Shown here piece by piece: positions 30,757 to 39,030 of a DNA stretch of 64,000 nt. The position numbers were made by a program, and so were the translations under genes. The notes beneath the pieces are model-generated. The model worked only from the letters and a program-made list of their open reading frames with translations. It made no database searches and was not told the origin of the DNA. Each line of letters opens with the position of its first letter. The first letter of the stretch is position 1. Source of the stretch: JAGXTF01 sp038317095 (lineage in GTDB: Bacteria > Bacteroidota > Bacteroidia > NS11-12g > UBA955); the NCBI GenBank assembly GCA_038317095.1, contig JBBQBB010000007.1, positions 21,777 through 85,776 of the forward strand, written 5' to 3'.

Positions 30757-30801
30757 ATTCCATCACCAGAGTCCCGTTCCGGAGACTCACGTGAATGGGT
30801 T
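30757..30801. repeat. 45-bp repeat, copy 1
   Basis: Begins ATTCCATCACC and ends GTGAATGGGTT. Its centre (AGTCCCGTTCCGGAGACT) can fold: AGTC pairs with GACT and CCG with CGG around TTC, with one bulged A. It matches copy 2 at 42 of 45 positions. Confidence 0.75.
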
Positions 30802-30910
30802 GTTTTCTATGTGAACTAGATTGTAACGAGGGTTAGTTATTACCTCCGTTTGATGGCTTAGTGGCAAAATAAATAGCACGCAAAGGCGCAAAGAACGCAG
30901 AGGTATTGGA

Positions 30911-30955
30911 ATTCCATCACCATAGCCCCGTTCCGGAGACTCGCGTGAATGGGTT
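30911..30955. repeat. 45-bp repeat, copy 2
   Basis: Direct repeat of 30757-30801, 154 bp away. The three differences fall at G/T and T/C in the left arm and A/G after the right arm, which weakens the hairpin. It is followed by a second GTGAATGGGTT, a partial tandem of its own right end. Confidence 0.75.
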
Positions 30956-31044
30956 TTGGGTTGATGTGAATGGGTTTTTTATAAATGATCCTACGCAAGA
31001 CGCATTCAACAGAGTTCACAAGGTGGACCCTGGTGAAATATAAA

Positions 31045-31683
31045 TCATTTCCTCTTATATTCCTTACACCCAACCACGCTGCAAATAGGGCATTCCTCGG
31101 GCTTATGTCCGCGTGCAGGACAATATTTTCTGCCGAAAAAAATGATCTGCAAATGCAATTTATTCCAAGTTTTTTCTGCAAATAATTTCTTTAAATCTGC
31201 CTCTGTTTGCTCTACATTTTTGCCATTGGTTAATCCCCACCGTACTGCCAAACGGTGGATATGCGTATCTACAGGAAATGCTGGAAAACCATGTGCCTGA
31301 CTCATTACCACGCTGGCAGTTTTATGACCCACACCCGGTAATTCTTCCAATTCTTCAAAAGTTGCAGGTACTTTTCCTTTGTGTTTATTTAACAATATTT
31401 CAGACAATCCAAAAATGGCTTTGCTCTTTGCTGGCGACAATCCGCAGGGTTTTATAATTTCTCGAATTTCTTCCACAGACAATTTTATCATGTCTGTTGG
31501 ATTGTCTGCTTTTGCAAATAAAAACGGTGTAATTTGGTTCACCCTTTCGTCTGTGCATTGCGCTGACAAAAGCACCGCAACCAACAAAGTATAATCGCTA
31601 TAATGTTGCAACGGAATGGGCGTTTCCGGAAAAAATTCTTCCAATATAATGGCAATGAATTTGGCCTTCTCTTTTTTGTTCAT
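31045..31683 (-). CDS. nth: Endonuclease III
   Basis: DNA glycosylase/AP lyase that removes oxidised pyrimidines. The 212 residues carry the helix-hairpin-helix LPGVGHKTASVV with the catalytic lysine, and the catalytic aspartate in FPVDTHIHRL. Four cysteines for the [4Fe-4S] cluster are present near the end, but spaced C-x9-C-x2-C-x4-C rather than the C-x6-C-x2-C-x5-C of E. coli Nth. It is the third gene of a tight minus-strand unit, three bp after lplA. Confidence 0.93.
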   Translation of the reverse strand: MNKKEKAKFIAIILEEFFPETPIPLQHYSDYTLLVAVLLSAQCTDERVNQITPFLFAKADNPTDMIKLSVEEIREIIKPCGLSPAKSKAIFGLSEILLNKHKGKVPATFEELEELPGVGHKTASVVMSQAHGFPAFPVDTHIHRLAVRWGLTNGKNVEQTEADLKKLFAEKTWNKLHLQIIFFGRKYCPARGHKPEECPICSVVGCKEYKRK

Positions 31684-31686
31684 TTG

Positions 31687-32652
31687 TTAAAATAAAATGA
31701 ATGGATTTATTTCAATATTAATTAAATTAGATAATTCTTTTGCAAATAATAAAGACAAGGATTCATCCAGTTTTAATCCTATAAATTTGCTACATAATTT
31801 AGGATAATAAGGCCCATCATTTTCATCTTCTAAAACCAATTGCTCTACCATTCCATTTGCTATGTTTCCTTTTAACAAAAGCGTGGAATTTTGCAGTTCT
31901 ACTTTTTTTACCACCTCATATTTCGGAGAATAATGCACCACCCAGTCGATTTTAGAAAATTTGCTATCCCTTAGATTTTCAATGCTTTCCACATCCTTTC
32001 CACAAAATACATACCTGATGGTATGTTGGTCTGTATCCCAGTACTGGCATAGCTTATCTAAGAAATCTTTGCTTGTTAGATTGGGCAAAACCGTTTTTAT
32101 ATTGACAACTTCGCTGCGCACACTTTTTACAGCCTTGTCTGTATACACTCCTTCGGCGTGTAAAGCCTGTTTGAGGCTGCTTAAATCCGAATCGAAGAGC
32201 AATGTGCCGTGGTGCAACACCCTTTTCTTTTTTTGAAACACATGTTCTGCATTGCCGCTGATTTTTTTGCCGTTCAACAACAAATCATTACGCTGGCTGT
32301 ATTCTGCGTTTACACCTATAGACAGCAAGGCTGTGCGCACTGGATCTAAAAACCGCCGAAAGTTGATGGCTTTGTCCAATCCTTCGGGCAAATGGTGAAT
32401 AAACGTGAAATTGATGTTCCCCAAATCGTGGTAAACAGTGCCGCCTCCGCTAAGTCTGCGCGCGGGTTGTATGCCATTTTCTTTGCAAAAACCAAAGTTC
32501 ATTTCTGCGCATAAATTTTGGTGTTTGCCACATACCACGGCACTTTTACTGCGCCAAAGCATCAGCACATCTTCTGTAAAATTGTGCAACATATATTCCT
32601 CGGCAGCGAGGTTATAATAAACGTCGGTATTTTCAGATACGATGAAAAGCAC
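31687..32652 (-). CDS. lplA: Lipoate-protein ligase
   Basis: Attaches lipoate to the E2 and GcvH proteins of 2-oxoacid dehydrogenases and the glycine cleavage system. The 321 residues show the ligase motif ARRLSGGGTVYHD and GNINFTF, the substrate-binding lysine in GKKISGNAE, and the C-terminal accessory domain expected of full-length LplA. The gene begins two bp after lptB and ends three bp before nth, so the three are probably one transcript. LipM-type octanoyltransferases share the fold, but the C-terminal domain favours LplA. Confidence 0.88.
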   Translation of the reverse strand: MLFIVSENTDVYYNLAAEEYMLHNFTEDVLMLWRSKSAVVCGKHQNLCAEMNFGFCKENGIQPARRLSGGGTVYHDLGNINFTFIHHLPEGLDKAINFRRFLDPVRTALLSIGVNAEYSQRNDLLLNGKKISGNAEHVFQKKKRVLHHGTLLFDSDLSSLKQALHAEGVYTDKAVKSVRSEVVNIKTVLPNLTSKDFLDKLCQYWDTDQHTIRYVFCGKDVESIENLRDSKFSKIDWVVHYSPKYEVVKKVELQNSTLLLKGNIANGMVEQLVLEDENDGPYYPKLCSKFIGLKLDESLSLLFAKELSNLINIEINPFILF

Positions 32653-32654
32653 CT

Positions 32655-33404
32655 TTAAGCGTTGTCTAGCTTGGGTACTTTTCTGCGGAGTACAAAGTTT
32701 TTGCCCAGGTATACTTTTCGCACCAGTTCGTCTGCAGCCAATTCCTCAGCAGTGCCTTGTTTAAGCAGTTTGCCTTCAAACAACAAATATGCCCTATCGG
32801 TAATGCTAAGTGTTTCCTGCACGTTGTGGTCTGTAATAAGAATGCCAATGTTTTTCTCTTTCAGTTTGGCAATAATGTGTTGAATATCTTCTACCGCAAT
32901 GGGATCCACACCGGCAAAGGGTTCATCTAACAAAATAAATTTTGGATCGGTAGCCAATGCACGGGCTATCTCGGTTCTGCGCCTTTCTCCACCACTAAGT
33001 ACCTTGCCCGGATTGGTGCGCACTCGGTTCAAACCAAATTCTTCCAATAGAAATTCAAGTTTTTCTTTTTGTTCCGTTTTGCTCAATTTGGTGGTTTGCA
33101 AAATGGCTAAAATGTTGTCTTCCACTGTAAGTTCTCTAAAAACAGAGGCTTCTTGCGGCAGGTACCCAATTCCCATTTGGGCGCGGCGGTACATGGGTTG
33201 TTTGGTAATATCTATGTCGTTTAAAAATATTTTCCCCTGATCCGGCCGCACCAAGCCCACAAACATGTAAAAAGAGGTTGTTTTCCCAGCTCCATTTGGA
33301 CCCAGTAGTCCCACAATCTCGCCTTGTTCTACCTGCACCGTAACATCATTTACCACTTTTTTGGCACCATATTGTTTCACCAGGTTTTCCGATCGCAATT
33401 GCAT
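32655..33404 (-). CDS. lptB: LPS export ABC transporter ATPase LptB
   Basis: Cytoplasmic ATPase that powers extraction of LPS from the inner membrane by the LptBFGC complex. The 249 residues contain Walker A GPNGAGKTTSF, a Q-loop GYLPQEASVFRELT, signature LSGGERRRTEIARAL, Walker B FILLDEPFAGVDPIAV and H-loop ITDHNV; the PQEASVF and FAGVDPIAVEDIQ segments are characteristic of LptB. First gene of the lptB-lplA-nth unit. A TACTTTTG box sits five bp upstream of its ATG. Confidence 0.93.
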   Translation of the reverse strand: MQLRSENLVKQYGAKKVVNDVTVQVEQGEIVGLLGPNGAGKTTSFYMFVGLVRPDQGKIFLNDIDITKQPMYRRAQMGIGYLPQEASVFRELTVEDNILAILQTTKLSKTEQKEKLEFLLEEFGLNRVRTNPGKVLSGGERRRTEIARALATDPKFILLDEPFAGVDPIAVEDIQHIIAKLKEKNIGILITDHNVQETLSITDRAYLLFEGKLLKQGTAEELAADELVRKVYLGKNFVLRRKVPKLDNA

Positions 33405-33799
33405 TGTTACAAAAGTACAAGGATATTGGGTGAATCCCCTAATTTTAGTTCAAATATTGAGTGTTGATTTAATTTAGGCCTTCTTTCAAAATGGGTTGAT
33501 AAATTTATATAAATTTATATAACTTGATAGAATATAGCTAGATTCTACTAACAGTAACTATATTTATTTTGATTGAGATTGTTACAACAGTATTTTGCTA
33601 AAGCAATACAATCGATATGAAAAAAATTTGAAAACCCTCATTTTTTCAATTTCGTTTCTGCCCTGCATAAATATTGATAATTTAAATATAATTTGAAATA
33701 CCTAATTCATAACAAATTAATTATTTTTTGATGCTGCTTATTTACCCAAATTATAGGCTGCATTGATAACTGTAAAACAAAAACTTGTGCATTTGTAAA
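33405..33799. other. AT-rich intergenic region without recognisable gene
   Basis: About 400 bp upstream of lptB and of a degraded ORF. It is very AT-rich, with a short tandem ATAAATTTATATAAATTTAT near 33497. Beyond the lptB promoter candidate I see no ORF, RNA gene or clear hairpin. Confidence 0.5.
33410..33417 (-). promoter_or_regulatory. Candidate -7 box for lptB
   Basis: Read on the minus strand this is TACTTTTG, a perfect TAnnTTTG, ending six bases from the lptB start codon. No good -33 element is seen at the standard distance, so confidence is moderate. Confidence 0.4.
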
Positions 33800-34322
33800 T
33801 GAACCGGATATCGAGTTTCAGCGTTGCTGGAATTTTAAAAAAGGAACCTGGTGGCTTTAGATGCTTAACGGTGTTTCTAATGTAACAGACACTTGGAAAG
33901 TTGTAACCTGGCAAGTTAAATAAAACGGACTATGTAATCCTGCCGAAGTTGGAGGTATGGATTTATGCACCAAGGGGTACTTTATAAAATTACTACATTC
34001 TAATCATAAATATTTTCGAAAGTATCAACCTCAAGCAGATTTTACGGAACAATGGATAGCACAGTACGTGGGAAAACCTTGGTTATTGAATTATGCGAAT
34101 TCCTCCCTTGGGTATACAATGCATTGGAGAATAAATTACCAAAAATCTCAAAACGTCGAATGGAAATTAGAAAATACTACACCAATAAACGCAATAGGAT
34201 CTGTAAAAAGTGGTCTTTTGCATACCAGACATCCTGTCGATTCCGCAACACTTCCCCTTGAAAAAATATTGTCGGATATTTGGTGGGGCCGCGATATTGG
34301 GATAGTAAAGTTTTATATCTAA
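33800..34322 (+). pseudogene. Degraded ORF of unknown origin
   Basis: One frame reads protein-like sequence from about 33800 to the stop at 34320-34322, but is cut by TAG at 33858-33860 (after KKGTWWL) and TAA at 33921-33923 (after TWQVK). The open part after ATG 33957 would give 121 residues (MDLCTKGYFIKLLHS...). The composition, rich in Trp, Asn and Thr, resembles exported proteins. I do not recognise a family. Alternatively only the 33957-34322 part is an expressed small gene. Confidence 0.35.
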
Positions 34323-34377
34323 GAAGGGTATAATTGGGAACTCACACAATGTCACATTGAAAAATAACAGCTAAATC

Positions 34378-34809
34378 ATGAAATATGTCTTTAGTATAAT
34401 TATGGCATTTGTTGTTGCAAACATAGCCTTTTTACAAACTTATATAGCCGAAGGAGATTCTAACAGTTTAGCTATCAAACTTTTGAGTTACGAGGACACA
34501 GCAATTGTTGGCTACTCAATTTTAAATTTATGTATTCGTGCCTTTGATACAATAGTATTTACCGATTCCATTAAAATCAACTCTTCCGGTAAATTACAAG
34601 GGCATGCATACATTATTGGTTTAAGCTTGTTGCCTGAAGATACATTGCATATTCAACTATTTGTTGAATATGATACAACAAATATACCCGTTTTACCAGT
34701 TGATTTTCATATCGAGCTACTTGAATTTGATAGCGGTCCAATAACAAAAGGGTGTACGAATATAGGAAGAGTATATTTTACGAGTTATAAATCAATAGAC
34801 ATTTTGTAG
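34378..34809 (+). CDS. Hypothetical exported protein
   Basis: The 143 residues start with a plausible signal peptide (MKYVFSIIMAFVVANIAFL) and continue with a beta-rich, Thr/Ile/Leu-rich segment containing one cysteine pair (Cys52 and a Cys near residue 128). No family is recognised. It stands alone in an AT-rich accessory stretch after a degraded ORF, and the downstream gene is about 190 bp away. It could itself be a fragment. Confidence 0.45.
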   Translation: MKYVFSIIMAFVVANIAFLQTYIAEGDSNSLAIKLLSYEDTAIVGYSILNLCIRAFDTIVFTDSIKINSSGKLQGHAYIIGLSLLPEDTLHIQLFVEYDTTNIPVLPVDFHIELLEFDSGPITKGCTNIGRVYFTSYKSIDIL

Positions 34810-35001
34810 TTGAATGACTTTGCAAATGCAAAACACCTGCTATGAAAAAACGAAGTATGGTTAAATCATAGAATGTGTTTTACGTTTGGCAGTATTTTTT
34901 GTCTTTTTCGCAAAAAATGATGTCAAACTCCCATTAGAATTGTATTTTTTGAACAATTTAGGTCGGACTTTTGCCATTTTCGACTTATTCTTGCACCCAT
35001 T

Positions 35002-36117
35002 TTGACCCCTAAAACCAAAATATGCCACCTCACTTCTGTGCATTTTGCATTGGATACCCGCATATTCTATAGGTTTTGTCTTTCCCTTTCTGGCGAATAC
35101 GATGTTACACTCATTGGAGTGCATTCGCAAAACGAACTGCGCAATGGCATCCAAATCATACCGTTTCGCAGGTTTAAAAACAAATTGCTCCGTGTTTCTT
35201 TTACTTGGCTTTTTATGTTTTTTAAAGCCATAAAAGTGAATGCAAAAATTTACCAGTTTCACGATCCGGAATTAATTCCTTGCGGACTTTTACTTAGGCT
35301 TTTTGGCAAAAAAGTAATTTTTGATATTCATGAAAATGTAGCCGAAGATATTTTTGATAAACCTTGGATTAAAAGGAAGAAAATCCTGTTTTGGTTTTTT
35401 CAATTGTTTGAAAAACTGGCCGTAAAAAGTTTCTATATTTTTTTGGCTGAGAATTCTTATGCCGAAAGATATAAAAAACTGAATGCAAAATATTCCATTA
35501 TTTTAAATTATTACAATGCCCCTTTTTTTACAAATTATGTAGAAAAAAAACGCAATTCAAACCGCATATTTTATATCGGTATTTTATTGGAATCTCGCGG
35601 ATTGTTGCAAATAGCAGAAGCTCTTTATTTGTTAAAACAGAAGAATGTTGTTGTTGATTTTGATGTTGTAGGCGAACTGTACACCGATTTGGCGGCCAAA
35701 TTGGATGCTTTGCCGTTTTATGAAGCAATTAGAAATCAAATGCATTTCCATGGCCGTTTACCCCTAGAAAAAGGCTATGAAATTAGTCGCCAAGCTGCTG
35801 TGGGCATGTGCATTATACACCCCATGAAAAACAGTGTGGGCAGTTATCCCACCAAAATGTTTGAATATATGGCCATCGGTTTGCCGCAGGTTATTTCAAA
35901 TTTTCCTTTGTACAAATCTGTTGTAGAGACCCATTCCTGCGGAATCTGTGTAGACCCGATGAATACGCAACAAATAGCGGATGCCATCTATAACCTATTC
36001 AGTGATCGCCAATTGGCAGAAAAAATGGCAGAAAACGGAATGCAAGCCGCGCCTAGTTATACTTGGGACTCACAGTTTGCAAAAGTGGAGCAGGTTTATA
36101 GGGGTTTGGAAAGTTGA
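35002..36117 (+). CDS. Glycosyltransferase family 4 (GT-B fold)
   Basis: Probable polysaccharide or glycolipid glycosyltransferase in the cytoplasm. The 371 residues have an N-terminal half starting KICHLTSVHFALDTRIFYR, a HDPELIPCGLLLRLFGKKVIFDIHE segment, and the C-terminal donor-binding region with PTKMFEYMAIGLPQVISNFP (an E-x7-E-like motif in degenerate form) and DPMNTQQIADAI. The start is TTG at 35002; no better upstream start is present. It is not in a visible operon, so the acceptor and sugar are unknown. An overlapping minus-strand ORF at 34861-35262 is taken as a shadow. Confidence 0.85.
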   Translation: MTPKTKICHLTSVHFALDTRIFYRFCLSLSGEYDVTLIGVHSQNELRNGIQIIPFRRFKNKLLRVSFTWLFMFFKAIKVNAKIYQFHDPELIPCGLLLRLFGKKVIFDIHENVAEDIFDKPWIKRKKILFWFFQLFEKLAVKSFYIFLAENSYAERYKKLNAKYSIILNYYNAPFFTNYVEKKRNSNRIFYIGILLESRGLLQIAEALYLLKQKNVVVDFDVVGELYTDLAAKLDALPFYEAIRNQMHFHGRLPLEKGYEISRQAAVGMCIIHPMKNSVGSYPTKMFEYMAIGLPQVISNFPLYKSVVETHSCGICVDPMNTQQIADAIYNLFSDRQLAEKMAENGMQAAPSYTWDSQFAKVEQVYRGLES

Positions 36118-36641
36118 GGGAGATCAACTTGCTGCCGTAAAACATGAATATCCCTTGCTTTTACTTTTTTAACTTTGCGATTTTCAGACATCGCAAAATA
36201 GCCGTTATTGGCATTTTTGAAATAGGATGTTATTTTTATGAATGAAAATGTCGAAGCAACACGGGTAAAACTAAAAAACGAATTCCAACATCTCTGTTGG
36301 AACCCGTTAACCTGAACTATGAAAAAAAGCTTACTTAGAAGGATACAGAGACCTTTTGCTCCAGGGTTTTCTGCATCCTTGCCCTATTATATACGGCTTG
36401 AATAAAAAAGGTAAATGGAAAGATTAAGTTTTTAGGTCGAAGCCCGCACACCAAGCCCACAAAGCCAACCACGCAGGCAACAAAGTTAATTTTTGCGCAG
36501 CTTGGTGGTTTTCGGTTGTGAACTTTGAGTTCTCTCTCAGTGCACTTTGTGGGCTAAATTCTAGGCCGGGAAATTATGCTCCCCCAAATTTTACACACCG
36601 TACACAATCAAAATTGTACTTTCGCAGTTCCTTAGGAGCCA
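36118..36641. other. Intergenic region with nested inverted repeats
   Basis: About 520 bp between the glycosyltransferase and a lipoprotein gene. It holds a nested hairpin (36261-36307) and an 11-bp inverted repeat AGCCCACAAAG (36454-36464) / CTTTGTGGGCT (36545-36555); an alternative pair ACCAAGC (36450-36456) / GCTTGGT (36500-36506) overlaps it. A frame near 36328-36426 reads YLEGYRDLLLQGF and then GLNKKGKWKD before a stop, which looks like a coding remnant, but no start is supported. Confidence 0.45.
36261..36307. repeat. Nested inverted repeat (hairpin)
   Basis: Inner stem TTCCAACA (36283-36290) / TGTTGGAA (36295-36302) with a TCTC loop is perfect over 8 bp. An outer pair ACGGGT (36261-36266) / ACCCGT (36302-36307) encloses it. 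There is no T-run, so it is not a standard terminator. Confidence 0.6.
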
Positions 36642-38027
36642 ATGCGCATCATTCGACCCATATTGCTGCTTGCAGTTTTTGTTTTGTTTTTTGTTTCTTG
36701 CAAAAAAGACAAACTGTTTACGGGCAATACTTCGCTAAAAATTTCTGAAGACACCGTGTGGTTTGATACCATTTTTACGCGCGAGCCAGGCAGCAAGTAC
36801 CCCATTTCTGTAACCAAAATGTACAGTGTGCGCAATACCGAAAATGCACCCGTAAATGTGAGTTTTCGCCTCGGTGGTGGCAAAAACTCAAAATACCGCA
36901 TTAACGTAGATGGTTTGGCTGGCCCAGAAATAAAGGACTTGGAAATACCAGCAAAAGACAGCGTTTTTGTTTTTGTGCAGTGCAGTTTGGATGCCAACAA
37001 CCAACTGAATCCATTGTTAATTATGGATAGTTTGATGTCAACCGTTAATGGCAAAGAGCAGAAAACCTATTTGGCTGCTTACGGCTGGGATGCGCATTAT
37101 TTTCATTCGGTGGCCTTAGATTGCAACGAAACTTGGACCGATAAAACCAAACCTTTCGTACTCATAAATGATATTTTGGTTCAAAAAGGCTGCACTTTTA
37201 CCATAAAAGAGGGCGTAAACATTTTTTGTTCTGCCCGCACCACTTTGTTTGTTGCAGGCACTCTAAAGATTGAAGGAACCGCTGCAGCACCAGTATCTTT
37301 TAGAGGGGATAAACCTGGATTTGACACAGAGGAACTGCCCAACCAATGGGGGAGTATCTATTTTACTGTCGGAAGTTCGGGCAGTACTGTAAAATATGCA
37401 AAAATTCACAATGCCACCATTGGCATGCGCGCAGATTCTATTCCGGTAGGCAATCCGTGGAACGTGGAAATTGAAAATACGGAGATCATGTTTTGTGGTC
37501 AAGCTTGCGTCATTGGCATTACTGCAAATATTCGCGCCATGAATTGTTTGTTTTCGCAAACGGGCTCCTATTCCTTTTTAGGATTTTTGGGTGGCAACTA
37601 CGATTTTCGCCATTGCACTTTTGCAAGTTTTGTAAATTACGGTACCCGCCAAAACGGGCATTTTGCCATTACAAACACTTTGCGCGATGACAATGGAAGA
37701 ATCATTAGAACCCAACCCCTAAGCTGCAATATGTACAATTCCATTATTTACGGATCTCAAGCAGAAGAGTTGTTTATCGATGATAAAGGCAGTGCGGCGT
37801 TTGTTACGGACATCAAATCCAATTTAATCAAATCGAAAACCAAATCCTTTGCAGGCAATACCTGGAATTTAGATCCCTTGTTTTTAGACACCAAACGCAA
37901 TTTTGGGTTGGATACCCTGTCGCCTGCTATCGATGCAGGTATGGTTTTGTCACCAGCGATTACTATAGATATAAGAGGGAAGACCCGAAGTGGGTTGCCA
38001 GATTTGGGATGTTTTGAAAGGCAATAA
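36642..38027 (+). CDS. Surface lipoprotein with right-handed beta-helix
   Basis: A lipobox FFVSC at residues 16-20 follows a short hydrophobic stretch, so the protein is probably lipid-anchored in the outer membrane, with Lys-Lys-Asp after the cysteine. Residues from about 180 to 440 read as short strand repeats (TLKIEGTAAAPVSFRG, WGSIYF, VKYAKIHNATIG, NMYNSIIYGS) and end with LSPAIDAG and a DIRGKTR..PDLGCFE motif like those closing the beta-helix modules of the giant protein. Length is 461. An AGGAG sequence six bp upstream of the ATG is a rare good Shine-Dalgarno match here. Function unknown; similar lipoproteins are common in Bacteroidota. Confidence 0.85.
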   Translation: MRIIRPILLLAVFVLFFVSCKKDKLFTGNTSLKISEDTVWFDTIFTREPGSKYPISVTKMYSVRNTENAPVNVSFRLGGGKNSKYRINVDGLAGPEIKDLEIPAKDSVFVFVQCSLDANNQLNPLLIMDSLMSTVNGKEQKTYLAAYGWDAHYFHSVALDCNETWTDKTKPFVLINDILVQKGCTFTIKEGVNIFCSARTTLFVAGTLKIEGTAAAPVSFRGDKPGFDTEELPNQWGSIYFTVGSSGSTVKYAKIHNATIGMRADSIPVGNPWNVEIENTEIMFCGQACVIGITANIRAMNCLFSQTGSYSFLGFLGGNYDFRHCTFASFVNYGTRQNGHFAITNTLRDDNGRIIRTQPLSCNMYNSIIYGSQAEELFIDDKGSAAFVTDIKSNLIKSKTKSFAGNTWNLDPLFLDTKRNFGLDTLSPAIDAGMVLSPAITIDIRGKTRSGLPDLGCFERQ

Positions 38028-38028
38028 A

Positions 38029-38050
38029 AAAAGGGCCGCAGCCCTTTTCC
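38029..38050 (+). terminator. Intrinsic terminator after the beta-helix lipoprotein
   Basis: Stem AAAAGGGC / GCCCTTTT (38029-38036 and 38041-38048) with a CGCA loop, starting one bp after the stop codon. A-rich and T-rich flanks allow it to act for both strands, which fits the convergent DoxX-like pseudogene. Confidence 0.8.
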
Positions 38051-38065
38051 TTTAAATATATTTTT

Positions 38066-38449
38066 TTAAATTAATTGGTGGGTTGCCTCGTTAGCAATCA
38101 CAATAGCTCCCATAGCATTAGCAGTATCTTTCACTATCATAGAAGTTTCCATCATTTTCGCCATGGCTTCTGTTGAGTACATCATGCTTGGGATATGAAC
38201 ACCTACAACAATGATAATAAGCAAAAGCGCCAAAAGTTAGCCTGCCAAGTTTACTTTTTTGTGGGTTACAAAAGATATACCTGCAATTATTGAGCAAATA
38301 CCGCTAATGTGGTTAAGAGCCTCGGCCATAAGCCAGCCTGCAAGCATGCCCGCCATTTGGGATGCACTCATTAAATGTCGTAAGCCAAAGAAGGCCATGG
38401 TGATTGCGAATACGACACGCGCAACGTTGGTTGGAATGAAATTTCTCAT
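38066..38449 (-). pseudogene. DoxX-like membrane protein gene with in-frame stop
   Basis: From ATG 38449 the minus strand codes MRNFIPTNVARVVFAITMAF, continues through GLRHL and two more hydrophobic segments to KKVNLAG, then meets TAA at 38237-38239. The same frame continues without further stops for 56 codons (LLALLLIIIVVGVHIPSMM, then a helical tail) to TAA 38066. The continuation restores the last membrane span and the HIP motif expected in DoxX-like proteins of about 125 residues. A single nonsense change therefore splits it. It lies 60 bp after tadA on the same strand. A truncated 70-residue product remains possible. Confidence 0.75.
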
Positions 38450-38508
38450 GTTTTGTTTAATGTTTCTGCATTAAACATAATCTGAATATTTGTTTAAACA
38501 AATAATAT

Positions 38509-38949
38509 TTATCTTTTGTTTTCAAAAAAGGATTTCATCAATGAGGCGCAGTCTGTTTCCATGAGGCCTTTCACGATTTCAGTTTTTTTACCCAAAAGGG
38601 CAGGGTCGGTTTTCGCAAAGCCGAATTTGGGTTCAGATGCTCCAAAAACCACACGGTGAAATCGAGCCCATTTTATTGCACCTGCACACATAAGACAAGG
38701 TTCTATGGTTACATATAGTGTGCATTCATCCAGATATTTTGAGTTTAGCGAGCTGGAAGCAGCGGTGATTGCAAGCATCTCTGCGTGGGCCGTAATGTCT
38801 GTCAATCGTTCTGTTTGGTTGTGTCCACGCCCTACAATTCTATTTTCTACCACCACCACTGCGCCTATGGGTACTTCGTCCTCTTCATAAGCCGCCATCG
38901 CCTCGTCTAGGGCTTTTTTCATCCAATACTCGTCGGTAAACAATTCCAC
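38509..38949 (-). CDS. tadA: tRNA adenosine deaminase TadA
   Basis: Converts A34 to inosine in tRNA-Arg(ACG). The zinc site is complete: HAE at residues 55-57 and PCLMC at 84-88. I choose GTG 38949 as start (MELFTDEYWMKKALDEA), which matches the usual N-terminus of Bacteroidota homologues and gives 146 residues; the frame stays open upstream to 39189, but that would overlap the divergent bshA promoter and start. A CATATTTG box precedes the GTG. The DoxX-like pseudogene follows downstream. Confidence 0.9.
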   Translation of the reverse strand: MELFTDEYWMKKALDEAMAAYEEDEVPIGAVVVVENRIVGRGHNQTERLTDITAHAEMLAITAASSSLNSKYLDECTLYVTIEPCLMCAGAIKWARFHRVVFGASEPKFGFAKTDPALLGKKTEIVKGLMETDCASLMKSFFENKR

Positions 38950-39030
38950 GGTACAAATATGCCGCAAATTCTGCGACATTCTGGCACAATTGCCGAATCT
39001 GCCCGATAATTGTACAAGGAGAATCAACAA

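Larger units (their letters stand above)
30742..31044. other. Intergenic region holding small dispersed repeats
   Basis: About 300 bp between the convergent moxR and nth genes. It holds two copies of a 45-bp repeat (listed separately) and, between them, CACGCAAAGGCGCAAAGAAC, a member of the degenerate GCAAAG-type repeats found in many Bacteroidota genomes. No gene is supported, and no clear terminator is seen. Confidence 0.6.

Noticed and set aside
34861..35262. Minus-strand ORF of 133 residues
   Set aside because: It overlaps the well-supported glycosyltransferase gene, is very basic and Lys-rich as expected for an antisense reading, and has no recognisable features.
36319..36405. 28-codon ORF starting MKKSLLRRIQRPFAPG
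   Set aside because: The neighbouring frame (YLEGYRDLLLQGF) looks more protein-like, and neither has support as a gene, so it is only mentioned under the intergenic entry.
38237..38239. Programmed readthrough or recoding of the TAA in the DoxX-like gene
   Set aside because: TAA is the least leaky stop, no recoding element is visible, and other genes in the same area are decaying, so simple mutation is the better explanation.
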